A stretch of DNA of 10,363 nucleotides from JBBRFH01 sp038224615 (GCA_038224615.1 JBBRFH010000119.1:1-10363), one strand, 5' to 3'. Counted from the first letter of the stretch, positions 1 through 7,187 are shown. The notes: generated by a model not told the origin, from the sequence alone. Program-made: numbers and translations.

Positions 1-1
1 C

Positions 2-598
2 ATGGAGAGCACGGTCAACTTCAATACCAAGCTCAAGGAAGCCGCCTCCTTCGGCCAGCCGATCACCGAATACGATCCGGGCAGCCGCGGCTACAAGGAC
101 TTCGTCAATCTCGCCCGCGAACTCATGGGCCATCGTCCCATGGAGATCGAGCCCAACACCGGCGAGAAGCTCTCGCGTCCGATGGAACTGGTGCAGCGCG
201 CCAAGCAACTGGCCCAACTCACCAACTTCCAGTTCGGCAAGAACGCCGTCACCCTCGCCGCCGAAGCCGGCGCCGAGGCCAAGGCCGAGATGCGAACGAC
301 CCAGCAGAAGCTCGCCGATTTCTACGGGGTCAAGCAGGTCGACGGGGAAACGGTCTTCGCCGCCAAGTTTGACCAGGCCAGCCGCGTGCTGATCGCCGGC
401 GACTTCAACAACTGGTCCTCGATGAGCACGCCGCTCACCCTGGCCGAGCCCAGCAAGTGGGTCGCCCGCCTGCCGCTCACCGCCGGTCGCTATCGCTACC
501 GCTTCGTCGTCGACGGGCAGTGGCGCACCGACCCGCACAACGAAAAAACCGAGATCAACGAGTACGGCGAACTGAACAACGTCGTCGAAGTGGCCTGA
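2..598 (+). CDS. ParA-family ATPase fused to an AMPK-beta/CBM48-type glycogen-binding domain (5' end missing)
   Basis: Only the last 198 residues or so are in the window; the nucleotide-binding part lies to the left, so the ATG at position 2 is probably internal. Visible residues 5-42 match the C-terminal end of ParA/Soj ATPases: 'FNTKLKEAASFGQPITEYDP', then a helix ending in LARELM. Residues 43-110 are a charged, alanine-rich helical linker. Residues 117-197 form a typical AMPK-beta/CBM48 early-set domain: AGDFNNW, then 'YRYRFVVDGQWRTDPHN', then a terminal NNVVEV strand. W138, W174 and N192 sit where the glycogen-contacting W100, W133 and N150 of AMPK beta lie, and R167 replaces K126, so sugar binding is plausible. 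ParA proteins are dimerising ATPases that position cargo on the nucleoid; the carbohydrate domain suggests glycogen as ligand or cargo (inference). It is probably co-transcribed with the next gene, 99 bp downstream. Confidence 0.85.
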   Translation: MESTVNFNTKLKEAASFGQPITEYDPGSRGYKDFVNLARELMGHRPMEIEPNTGEKLSRPMELVQRAKQLAQLTNFQFGKNAVTLAAEAGAEAKAEMRTTQQKLADFYGVKQVDGETVFAAKFDQASRVLIAGDFNNWSSMSTPLTLAEPSKWVARLPLTAGRYRYRFVVDGQWRTDPHNEKTEINEYGELNNVVEVA

Positions 599-607
599 TT
601 GGTCGGA

Positions 608-688
608 TTTGCAAGTTGCAAGTTGCAAGTTGCAATTGACGTGCGTCGAGTCTCCCCATTTGCAAACTGCAAATTGAAAATTGCAAAT
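608..688. repeat. Heptamer repeat cluster in two opposing arms
   Basis: The spacer between the first two genes holds two arms of four heptamers each. The left arm has GCAAGTT three times (611-631) followed by GCAATTG (632-638). The right arm reads TGCAAAC, TGCAAAT, TGAAAAT and TGCAAAT (661-688). The right arm is close to the reverse complement of the left, each being built around ATTTGCAA, so an imperfect stem of about 30 bp with a loop of about 20 nt can form. The right arm ends 9 nt before the chosen start codon of the next gene, so the structure could influence its translation (inference). Similar TTTGCAA-type heptamer arrays occur in planctomycete intergenic DNA as far as I recall; I cannot check copy number here. 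Confidence 0.8.
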
Positions 689-697
689 CGAAGCGCC

Positions 698-2146
698 ATG
701 GATAACCCCCCCTCCAATCGTCGCCTCTCCGAGATCTCGCACCTGTTTCTCAGCGACGTGCGCAACGTGCAGACCGGCAACGCCGCGCGCCCGATCCGCA
801 AGCCGCCGGGATCGTTTCGCGGCGACGTGTCGATCGACCTCTCGCCCGAGGAGTTCGCCCAGGTGTTTGGCGACCCGATCGCCGACGCCAGCATCCCGCC
901 GATCCAGACCAGCCGGTTCAAACCCGTCCGCGCCGTCATCGCCCATCATCTCGGCGAACTGATGTCCGACCGTATCCGCGACCTCGCCGGCACGCTTTGT
1001 CCCGCCGGCGCCCGTATCGGTGTCATCTACGCCGATGCCACCGAATTGCGCGTTTGCTGCGTCGAGCACAACCTTGCCCATGCCGGCCGTGAGGACGAGG
1101 TCGCTGTCGAGCCGCTGCAACTGCCGCGCGTCGAGCAGACCATCGTCGAGCTAAACGCCGACGTCGACCAGTGGCTCATCGTCCTTCCCGATGCGCGTTC
1201 CAGCGAGTCGCGCCAGGTCCTGAAGCTGATCCGCAACTGGGTGCTGATCACCGCCGTCGATCACGACGGGGTCGTCAGCAGTTACCGCACCATCAAGGGC
1301 CTGTGCGATGCTGCCCAGCCGAGCCTGTCGGTTGCCATCTTCGGTGCCGTCGATGACGCCGAACTGCACAAGACCCACAACAAGCTTTCCAGCGTCTGCG
1401 AGCAGTTCCTCAAGGTGAAAGTCGGGCTGCTCGGCGCGATCGACCCCGGCGACGACATGGCCGAACACTGCGTCCTGCACGCCAGCGCCAATCAGCACGG
1501 CAGCGACCAGAAAGGTCACGTCCAGTGGGACGCCCTCAGCGACCTGGCGTTGCAATCCTCTGATATCTCCGAAGAAGCCGCCGCCCCCGCCCAGACACCT
1601 GCGCCCGCGTCGCCGATGCCGGCTCCGGTGATGAAAATCGAGCCCGCCGCCCCGGCAATTTCGTTCTCGACGCAGGCGCCGGAGACGAAAATCCCGGTCA
1701 TGCAACTCGACGCGACGCTCGAATCGGTGATCGACCTGCCCAACGCCGACGACGCTCCCACGTCGATCATCCGCGCCATCGTCCAAGGCGGCGGCGAGCT
1801 GGTCGAGTCTCCGATCAAGGCGCCGGCGAACGGCGACGCGATGATCGCCGTCTCGCGCGATCACAAGCTGATCATGCTCGCGGTCGCCAGCCACGGCCTG
1901 TCCGACCTCCGCGCGATCGCCAACGCCTACCGCTGGATGAACGAGAATCGCCAGCTCATCGCGATGGCGATCCCGCAGTTCTCAATTGACCAGCACGCCA
2001 AGCCGCTGCTCCGGCTCCTGGTCGACCACGCCGACGTGTCCGCCGACGTGCTGCAGCCGCTGATGAGCAGCGACCACATCAGCGTGACCGCCTACCGCAA
2101 GCTCCGCTGGGGCGCCAAGACCGGCCTGCTGCTCGAAGCGGCGTAA
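698..2146 (+). CDS. Protein with a degenerate ParA/MinD-like domain lacking a P-loop, plus an unassigned C-terminal domain
   Basis: The product is 482 residues. I do not recognise a named family. The ATG at 698 was chosen because the in-frame stretch upstream (back to a TTG at 599) only translates the heptamer repeats. Residues 10-40 are a basic, proline-containing segment. Residues 75-262 read like the ParA/MinD fold: a helix and strand around 'ARIGVIYADATELRVC', then 'DVDQWLIVLPDARSS' in the Walker-B region, WVLITAVDHDGVVSSYRTIK in the place of the MinD 'vtTPe...aya.iK' strand-helix, and 'VKVGLLGAIDPGDD' like the lG.ip.D strand. The KGGxGKT loop is absent; AHHLGELMSD occupies its position, so ATP binding is unlikely. 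Residues 293-330 are an Ala/Pro linker. Residues 355-482 form a compact domain I cannot assign. It probably shares an operon with the ParA fusion and may be its non-catalytic partner (inference). Confidence 0.8.
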   Translation: MDNPPSNRRLSEISHLFLSDVRNVQTGNAARPIRKPPGSFRGDVSIDLSPEEFAQVFGDPIADASIPPIQTSRFKPVRAVIAHHLGELMSDRIRDLAGTLCPAGARIGVIYADATELRVCCVEHNLAHAGREDEVAVEPLQLPRVEQTIVELNADVDQWLIVLPDARSSESRQVLKLIRNWVLITAVDHDGVVSSYRTIKGLCDAAQPSLSVAIFGAVDDAELHKTHNKLSSVCEQFLKVKVGLLGAIDPGDDMAEHCVLHASANQHGSDQKGHVQWDALSDLALQSSDISEEAAAPAQTPAPASPMPAPVMKIEPAAPAISFSTQAPETKIPVMQLDATLESVIDLPNADDAPTSIIRAIVQGGGELVESPIKAPANGDAMIAVSRDHKLIMLAVASHGLSDLRAIANAYRWMNENRQLIAMAIPQFSIDQHAKPLLRLLVDHADVSADVLQPLMSSDHISVTAYRKLRWGAKTGLLLEAA

Positions 2147-2151
2147 GCCGG

Positions 2152-2198
2152 CGCACTTGGGGGTGCCCTGCCCGCAGTGATCCCGGTGCGTCATTTTT
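2152..2198 (+). terminator. Possible intrinsic terminator of the ParA-fusion operon
   Basis: Six bases after the stop codon, CGCAC (2152-2156) can pair with GTGCG (2186-2190). The stem can extend inward through GGGG (2159-2162) with TCCC (2181-2184). A T-rich run, TCATTTTT, follows at 2191-2198. The internal loop and large apical loop make this a weaker structure than a textbook terminator, but the position and T-run fit the end of the operon. Confidence 0.4.
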
Positions 2199-2355
2199 CG
2201 CCTTCGATTCCCCCATTTTCCCGCCGCTTTTTCTGAGCGCCGGCGGTAGAACTGAACGCACACGAGCGCCCCCGATGCGCGCGTGATTCGTGCTCTGGTC
2301 CGTCCTCCTTCGGGGGAGGTGCCGGAAAGTTCTTTGACAAGTGAATACCTCCCGG

Positions 2356-2470
2356 ATGTATCAAATGTAGCGCGCGCACAGGATGCATCAGTGACACATC
2401 GGCCGTAAATACCGGCCGTAGAGCGACTTCGGCCGGGGGGGCCTGTGTAGCAATGTAGCAGGTGATACAT
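2356..2470. repeat. Four copies of an ATGYRTCA motif in inverted arrangement
   Basis: ATGTATCA occurs at 2356-2363 and ATGCATCA at 2383-2390 on the plus strand. TGACACAT at 2392-2399 and TGATACAT at 2463-2470 are the same motif on the minus strand (ATGTGTCA and ATGTATCA). The two outer copies are perfect inverted repeats of each other. Such an arrangement could be a set of operator half-sites or the remains of a small inverted-repeat element; no regulator can be named. Confidence 0.5.
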
Positions 2471-2474
2471 TTGC

Positions 2475-2504
2475 GTTGCGCGATCAGCGACTTGATCGCG
2501 CAAC
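2475..2504. terminator. Perfect 12-bp inverted repeat, candidate terminator or RNA hairpin
   Basis: GTTGCGCGATCA (2475-2486) is exactly complementary to TGATCGCGCAAC (2493-2504), with a 6-nt loop GCGACT whose first and last bases could add a G-U pair. It lies between two convergent genes, about 100 bp past the phosphatase stop codon, which suits a bidirectional terminator. Neither strand shows a T-run after the stem, so Rho-independent termination is not assured. It could also be the 3' hairpin of a small RNA. Confidence 0.4.
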
Positions 2505-2606
2505 TCCCGACAACTCCGGCCGGGCTGCTGGGGATAGGCTGAAGAATGCGACAGCGTCCGCGGCGCACTTGCGGGGGGTCACGCGCGGGTTGGCGCGCGG
2601 CTTCGA

Positions 2607-4226
2607 TCACCTGGCGAAGCTTACCCAGACCGCCGTGGCGTCGTCGGCGAGTTGTTCGCTGGAGGCGTGACCGAAGACGGCGGCGAACAGCTCCTTGACG
2701 GGGTCGTCGGGGGATTTCGCGAGGACAGCGCGGACGCCTTCGACCTCGAACTGCTCGCGGAGGTCGCGGGTGCTCTGGCCGGAGGGTTGTTCGATGATGC
2801 CGTCGCTGACGACCACAAGCTGGTCGCCGGGCGCGAACGGGACTTCGATCGCGGTGTAGACGCCGTCTTCCATCACGCCCAGGGGCAGGCCGTCGCCTTC
2901 GCTGAGTTGCTGGATCGTGCCGTCGGCTTTCTTGAGGACAGCGTAGCTGTGAGCGGCGTCGACATAGGAGATGGTGCCCTTCTGCGGGTCGAGCACACCG
3001 GCCCACAGCGTGACGAACCGCGACGACGGCCGCCGCGGGGCGACGAAACGGTTGAGCTTGGTGACCGCAGCGCCGGGCGCTTCGGATTCTTCGATCGCGG
3101 CGTGCAGAAAGCCCTGGGTGGCGGTCATCAGCACGCTGGCGCTGACGCCTTTGCCGCTGACATCGCCGACGGTGATCGCGAGCTTGCCGTGGGTGAGTGG
3201 GATGATGTCGAAGAAATCGCCGCCCACGTATTGACCGGGCTTGGACTCGCCGAGCGTCTTCAGCGGGCCGAACGTCTGCTCTCGCTTGGGCATGATCCAC
3301 CGCTGGGCAGCGGCGGCGGCGTTGAGTTCGGCATTCATCTGCGTCTGACGCTTCTCGATCTCAACCCGCTTGAGATTCGCCAGCGCCAGCGACGCCATGC
3401 GAGAAAGCCCGACGCAGAACGCGGCGGCGTTCGGGCGAAGTGTCTGCAACGTGCTGCCGCGGGAATCGAGGTAGAGAAAAGCGGCGGCGGATGCACCGAG
3501 CATGAGCGGCACGCAGATGGCGGCCGAGACGTTCATCTGCACCAGCGACTGCGAGAAGTCGCCGCCCGACCCGGACGAAACCTCCGCAACGCTTCCGGCG
3601 GCGGCGGTGTTGATCAGCGAGCGCGAGTAGTACGCCGGCGCGTCCTGGGCCTGCGGGCTGAGTCGCGTGGCCATGATCTCGAACGACTTAAGCCCGTCGA
3701 CCGGCTTGAGCACGACCGCGTTCTGCAGCCCCGTCCCGCGCACGGCGGCGTCGATTACGTTGTCGGCCAGCTCCTGCTCCGACGTGCTGCTGTGGATCTT
3801 GCTCGTGGACTCGAGAAGGAGGTGAAGCAGGTTGTCGGCAAGAGGTTGGACCGTCTTCTCGCTGACGGCGCGGACGATGGTTTGCCCGGTGTCTTCCTTG
3901 AGGTGCAGGCCGCGCTTCCTGGGGGTCGGCGAAAGCGTGAACGTCCACGGGGCGATGCGGATGAGATCCCCGTCGCGGATGGGCATCTCGACGTTCGGCT
4001 GCAGGCGGACGCCGGAGACGAACGTGCCCCAGCGGCTGCCCAGGTCCTGCAGGCGCCAGTGCTCGCCGTCGTAGCGGAACCGGGCGTGCTGGCGCGAGAC
4101 CTGCTCGGCGTCGGCCGGAAGCCGGATCGGGCACTGCTCGTGCCGACCGACGACCAAACCGTCCTCTGATGCGACGAGTTCAAGCGGCTCAAGCGCCGGG
4201 CCGGACATGGGAATGAGCCAGGACAT
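2607..4226 (-). CDS. FHA-GAF-PP2C/SpoIIE serine/threonine phosphatase
   Basis: The product is 539 residues with three domains. Residues 16-98 are an FHA phosphothreonine-binding domain: VGRHE at 26-30, SRQHARF at 44-50, and GSRWGTFVSG at 63-72, where W replaces the usual N. Residues 125-285 are a GAF-like sensor domain, followed by a helical linker (286-310) as in RsbU-type proteins. Residues 331-539 are a SpoIIE/PP2C phosphatase with the metal-binding aspartates in GGDFFD (D337), GDVSGKG (D355), SDGIIE (D475) and ADDATA (D528/D529), so it should be active on phosphoserine or phosphothreonine. No signal peptide or membrane segment is seen, so it is probably cytoplasmic. A second ATG at residue 7 is an alternative start; neither has a clear Shine-Dalgarno. 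It is divergent from a Ser/Thr kinase gene 105 bp away, and the FHA domain may dock to that kinase or its targets (inference). Confidence 0.92.
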   Translation of the reverse strand: MSWLIPMSGPALEPLELVASEDGLVVGRHEQCPIRLPADAEQVSRQHARFRYDGEHWRLQDLGSRWGTFVSGVRLQPNVEMPIRDGDLIRIAPWTFTLSPTPRKRGLHLKEDTGQTIVRAVSEKTVQPLADNLLHLLLESTSKIHSSTSEQELADNVIDAAVRGTGLQNAVVLKPVDGLKSFEIMATRLSPQAQDAPAYYSRSLINTAAAGSVAEVSSGSGGDFSQSLVQMNVSAAICVPLMLGASAAAFLYLDSRGSTLQTLRPNAAAFCVGLSRMASLALANLKRVEIEKRQTQMNAELNAAAAAQRWIMPKREQTFGPLKTLGESKPGQYVGGDFFDIIPLTHGKLAITVGDVSGKGVSASVLMTATQGFLHAAIEESEAPGAAVTKLNRFVAPRRPSSRFVTLWAGVLDPQKGTISYVDAAHSYAVLKKADGTIQQLSEGDGLPLGVMEDGVYTAIEVPFAPGDQLVVVSDGIIEQPSGQSTRDLREQFEVEGVRAVLAKSPDDPVKELFAAVFGHASSEQLADDATAVWVSFAR

Positions 4227-4260
4227 CGGACCGTGATTGTGTGACGCCTAAAGATAAATC

Positions 4261-4294
4261 GCAAACCGCAGATGCCTTTGGTAGGCTGGTTTGC
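4261..4294. promoter_or_regulatory. Nested inverted repeat in the divergent kinase/phosphatase promoter region
   Basis: GCAAACC (4261-4267) and GGTTTGC (4288-4294) are perfect inverted repeats. Inside them GCCT (4274-4277) pairs with AGGC (4283-4286) around a 5-nt loop. The structure sits in the 105-bp gap between two divergent signalling genes, 37 bp before the kinase start, so it could be an operator or a 5' leader hairpin. No convincing sigma-70 -35/-10 pair was found in this gap. Confidence 0.4.
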
Positions 4295-4318
4295 AGTCAT
4301 TTCGGTTTGTTTTAGCTC

Positions 4319-4325
4319 GAGGGAG
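4319..4325 (+). promoter_or_regulatory. Ribosome binding site deciding the kinase GTG start
   Basis: GAGGGAG ends 6 nt before GTG at 4332. It is the clearest Shine-Dalgarno in the window and favours this start over the ATG at 4272, which would put 20 unrelated residues ahead of the zinc ribbon. Confidence 0.65.
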
Positions 4326-4331
4326 CACCAC

Positions 4332-7142
4332 GTGTCGATCAGATGCCCGCACTGCAGTTTTCTTATTGAGCTCAAGGGCGTGCGCCCCGGGCAGTTCCAA
4401 CCGAACTGCCCTCGGTGTCACGAGAAGTTCGCGCTGACGATCCATGCGGACGCGACGCGTCCGGCCGAGGTCGCGAAATTGGACGACGCCTTCATGGCGA
4501 CGTCGGCGGTCGGGGTGACGAGCATCCCGGCATCGGTCGGCGTGACCAGCGTCCCCCCCTCGACGCCGGTGGCGGATCGGGCGGTTCACGCGCCGACCCA
4601 CGCTGCGGCGCCGATGGCCCGGAGCATGCCGAGTTCGGTCGGCGCGACTTCCGTCCCGCAAGCGGCTCGCGTCGAGCCACTCGGCCCACAAGCCCCCGCA
4701 ACCCCGCCTGTGGGTGAGGCCGCCGAGGGTGACCTCGCCAGCGGCACAACGCTCGGCGGGTACGAAGTCCTGCAGAAACTCGGGCACGGTGGCATGGGCG
4801 CGGTGTACCTGGCGCGGCAGGTTTCGCTCGACCGTAACGTCGCGCTCAAGACGCTGCACAGCACGCTTGCCCGCGACCCGCAGCTCGTCAGCCGCTTCAC
4901 CCGAGAGGCCTACGCCGCCGCCCAGCTCACGCACCACAACATCGTCCAAATCCACGACATCGGCCAGGAGAAGGAGATCAACTTCTTCTCGATGGAGTTC
5001 GTCAACGGGACCACGCTGTCAACCCTGCTGCGTGAGAACGGCAAGCTGGATGTCGAGACCGGCGTCACCTACGTCCTGCAGGCGGCCCGCGGGCTGAAGT
5101 TCGCACACGACCATGGACTGATCCATCGCGACATCAAGCCCGAGAATCTGCTGCTCAACGACCAGGGTATCGTGAAGGTGGCTGACCTCGGGCTCGTCAA
5201 ACGACTCGGCAGTAACGAGACGGCCGACATGTTCGCGCACGCGGCGAAGGACTCGGGCGTACACGAGACGCAGGTGAACAAGTCGATGGGGACGCCACTC
5301 TACATGCCGCCTGAGCAGGCGCTGGACGCGGCAACCGTCGACCAGCGGGCCGACATTTACTCGCTCGGTTGCACGCTCTATCACCTGATCACCGGCCGCC
5401 CGCCTTTCATGGGTCGCACGGCGATGGAGGTGATGACCAAGCACCAGCACGAGCCGGTGACGCCGCCCGATGTCATCGTGCAGGACGTGCCGCCGACGCT
5501 CACGCCGATCATCGTCAAGATGCTCGCCAAGCGGCCTGACGCTCGCTACCAGAGCATGAAGGACGTGATCGCCGCGCTCGAGGGCTTCCTCGGCCTGGCG
5601 TCGGGCGAGCACTACACGCCCAAGGAAGACCAGGTCAAGGTCCTGGAGTTCTCGGCCGAACGGTTCAACGCCAACGTCTGGGCGAAGCTGCGTCCGAAGC
5701 TGATCCTGTCGTTCTACGCCGGCTGCGTACTGCTGGCGGCACTGCTGGCGTGGTTGAATCGCGACAACCTCGTCTGGGCCACGAACCTCGCCGGGGGCGT
5801 GCTGGGACTGGCGCTGCTGACGACCATCATCTACCAACTCACGCTCGGCGTGACCCGCAAGACGTTCCTGTTCCGCAAGGCGCGCCAACTCCTGTTCGGC
5901 GCGAGCTTCCTGGACTGGATCTCGTGGACTGCGGGCCTGGCGATCTTCGGCTACCTCGTCTACGCCATGGACCTCTGGCTGCCGTGGCTGTTTGCGGCGG
6001 TCGCGTCAGTAATGCTGGCGCAAGCCTTCTACTGGACGGTCGATTTCCTAGCCGCCAAGGACCGCGAGACGTACCTGCGGCACGCCGAGGCGCTCGTCAA
6101 GAAGATGCGTCTGCGCGGCCTGGACGAGAATGCGATCCATCAGTTCGTCTGCAAATTCTCCGGCAAGCACTGGGAGGAATTCTTCGAGGCGCTGTTTGGC
6201 TACGAGGCGAAGCTCAAGGCCCGCGTCGTGTGGGGCAAGGAGCGCGGCAAGGACCGGCCGAAGTTCGGCGCGTGGCGCGACGTCGTCATCGCGTACGTTG
6301 ATCACCGCGTCGAAGCGCGACGTCACGCGAAGGAAGCGCGGCTGCTGGCCAAGCTCGAAGCCAAGGCGATGCAGTCCAAGGGAATCGAGCAGAAGCTGGC
6401 CGAGAAACAGGCCCGCAAAAATGCCGAGCGCCTCGTCGACAATGCCGCGACGATGAAGCGCGAGAGCGCGAGGCTGAGCGAGACAACGATGGCCCCGTCG
6501 GTGAAGGCGACCGCCGCCCCACCGGCGATGGCGATGACGTCGCTGGCGCAGTCGATCATGAGCGACACGCCCGTGGCGCACGGCAAAGAGGTCGACGACC
6601 ACGACCGCAACTACGTCAAGCGCAGCTACTACGGTCGCCGCTACGGCTCGCCGCTGCAGTTCACCACAGGCCCGTTCATTCGGTTCATCATTGCACTGGT
6701 GCTGCTGGCGGTGTTTGCGAGCTGGTGGAACTCGACCAAGGGCGTCGACCTGCGGAGTTCGATCACCGAGGTTGTGACCAGCAAGCAAGTCGACGCCGTC
6801 GACATCGCCAGCCAGAAGAAAATCGACATGAACGCGAAGGTAATCGCCGTCGAGGCACGGACGGGCGCCCGAGCCAAGCTCAACATCCCGATGGTGCCCA
6901 GCGTTTTGACCGACCCGCTGGAACCGTTCTCCTTCGGAGTCGCCGGCGTTTTGATGCTGGTCGGCTGCTTCTTCCGCGGCCAGCTCTTCGGGATCGCCAT
7001 GCTCGTCACCGCCGGCATCGCGCTGCTGGCCTACACGACGCGGCTCCCGGTCGTCGCCGGCAACCCGAGCATCGCGTACTTCGCGGCCTTGGTTTTGTGG
7101 GTGTTTTCTGTCATCTTCCTTCGGTCCAAACGTGAGGCATAG
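4332..7142 (+). CDS. Membrane-anchored Ser/Thr protein kinase with N-terminal zinc ribbon
   Basis: A GTG start at 4332 is preferred because GAGGGAG lies 6 nt upstream and the product then begins directly with the zinc ribbon; the frame also opens at an ATG at 4272. The product is 936 residues. Residues 5-29 hold CPHC...CPRC, a zinc ribbon. Residues 55-110 are a Ser/Thr/Pro linker with three VG(V/A)TS(I/V)P repeats. Residues 144-419 are a Hanks-type kinase: glycine loop GHGGMGAVYLA, K173 in VALKTL, HRDIKPEN with D267, DLG at D285 in place of DFG, and GTPLYMPPEQ. All catalytic residues are present. About four hydrophobic segments follow (457-570), then a cytoplasmic, coiled-coil-prone basic region, one membrane segment near 782-800 and about three more from 863 to the end. 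It is divergent from an FHA/PP2C phosphatase. Signal and substrates are unknown. Confidence 0.93.
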   Translation: MSIRCPHCSFLIELKGVRPGQFQPNCPRCHEKFALTIHADATRPAEVAKLDDAFMATSAVGVTSIPASVGVTSVPPSTPVADRAVHAPTHAAAPMARSMPSSVGATSVPQAARVEPLGPQAPATPPVGEAAEGDLASGTTLGGYEVLQKLGHGGMGAVYLARQVSLDRNVALKTLHSTLARDPQLVSRFTREAYAAAQLTHHNIVQIHDIGQEKEINFFSMEFVNGTTLSTLLRENGKLDVETGVTYVLQAARGLKFAHDHGLIHRDIKPENLLLNDQGIVKVADLGLVKRLGSNETADMFAHAAKDSGVHETQVNKSMGTPLYMPPEQALDAATVDQRADIYSLGCTLYHLITGRPPFMGRTAMEVMTKHQHEPVTPPDVIVQDVPPTLTPIIVKMLAKRPDARYQSMKDVIAALEGFLGLASGEHYTPKEDQVKVLEFSAERFNANVWAKLRPKLILSFYAGCVLLAALLAWLNRDNLVWATNLAGGVLGLALLTTIIYQLTLGVTRKTFLFRKARQLLFGASFLDWISWTAGLAIFGYLVYAMDLWLPWLFAAVASVMLAQAFYWTVDFLAAKDRETYLRHAEALVKKMRLRGLDENAIHQFVCKFSGKHWEEFFEALFGYEAKLKARVVWGKERGKDRPKFGAWRDVVIAYVDHRVEARRHAKEARLLAKLEAKAMQSKGIEQKLAEKQARKNAERLVDNAATMKRESARLSETTMAPSVKATAAPPAMAMTSLAQSIMSDTPVAHGKEVDDHDRNYVKRSYYGRRYGSPLQFTTGPFIRFIIALVLLAVFASWWNSTKGVDLRSSITEVVTSKQVDAVDIASQKKIDMNAKVIAVEARTGARAKLNIPMVPSVLTDPLEPFSFGVAGVLMLVGCFFRGQLFGIAMLVTAGIALLAYTTRLPVVAGNPSIAYFAALVLWVFSVIFLRSKREA

Positions 7143-7173
7143 ACTTCCGATAGCGGAGTGACGTCGGGCGGCG

Positions 7174-7179
7174 TATAAT
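7174..7179 (+). promoter_or_regulatory. Consensus -10 element just before the Nfu-type gene
   Basis: TATAAT matches the sigma-70 -10 consensus exactly and lies 8 nt before the ATG at 7188. Transcription would start at about 7186, giving a leaderless or nearly leaderless mRNA. No good -35 hexamer is seen 16-18 bp upstream. The AGG at 7181-7183 could alternatively act as a weak Shine-Dalgarno if the gene is read through from the kinase. Confidence 0.4.
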
Positions 7180-7187
7180 GAGGCTTG

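Larger units (their letters stand above)
2147..2606. other. Convergent intergenic region of 460 bp without a supported gene
   Basis: No open frame here shows recognisable protein character; the frames that cross it are shadows of neighbours. Visible elements are the terminator-like hairpin at 2152-2198, a short CCTCC/GGAGG hairpin at 2304-2319, a TTGACA at 2334-2339, four ATGYRTCA motifs between 2356 and 2470, a repeated CGGCCGTA at about 2400-2420, a perfect 12-bp hairpin at 2475-2504, and a CGCGCG/CGCGCG hairpin (2582-2587 with 2594-2599) just beyond the phosphatase stop codon. Base composition between 2335 and 2475 is more AT-rich than the surrounding genes. The region may hold terminators and a small regulatory element or RNA, but nothing is proved. 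Confidence 0.6.

Noticed and set aside
599..697. N-terminal extension of the second gene from TTG at 599
   Set aside because: The extra 33 residues only translate the heptamer repeats (CKLQVA / NCKLKIAN type), a common annotation artefact; ATG at 698 is preferred.
2476..2670. A 64-residue plus-strand open frame starting in the 12-bp hairpin
   Set aside because: It begins inside an inverted repeat, runs antisense into the phosphatase C-terminus, lacks a Shine-Dalgarno and resembles no family.
2191..3300. A 369-residue minus-strand open frame covering part of the convergent gap
   Set aside because: Most of it overlaps the phosphatase in another frame and is arginine-rich and low in complexity; the part in the gap merely translates the repeats.
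2652..4169. A 505-residue open frame on the plus strand opposite the phosphatase gene
   Set aside because: It is fully antisense to a gene with clear FHA, GAF and PP2C motifs. Its product is rich in Arg, Gly, Asp and Val with no recognisable domain, as expected of a shadow frame in GC-rich DNA.
5184..5192. DLG instead of DFG in the kinase as a sign of a pseudokinase
   Set aside because: The metal-binding Asp is kept and DLG is common in bacterial Hanks-type kinases; Lys173 and HRD are also intact.
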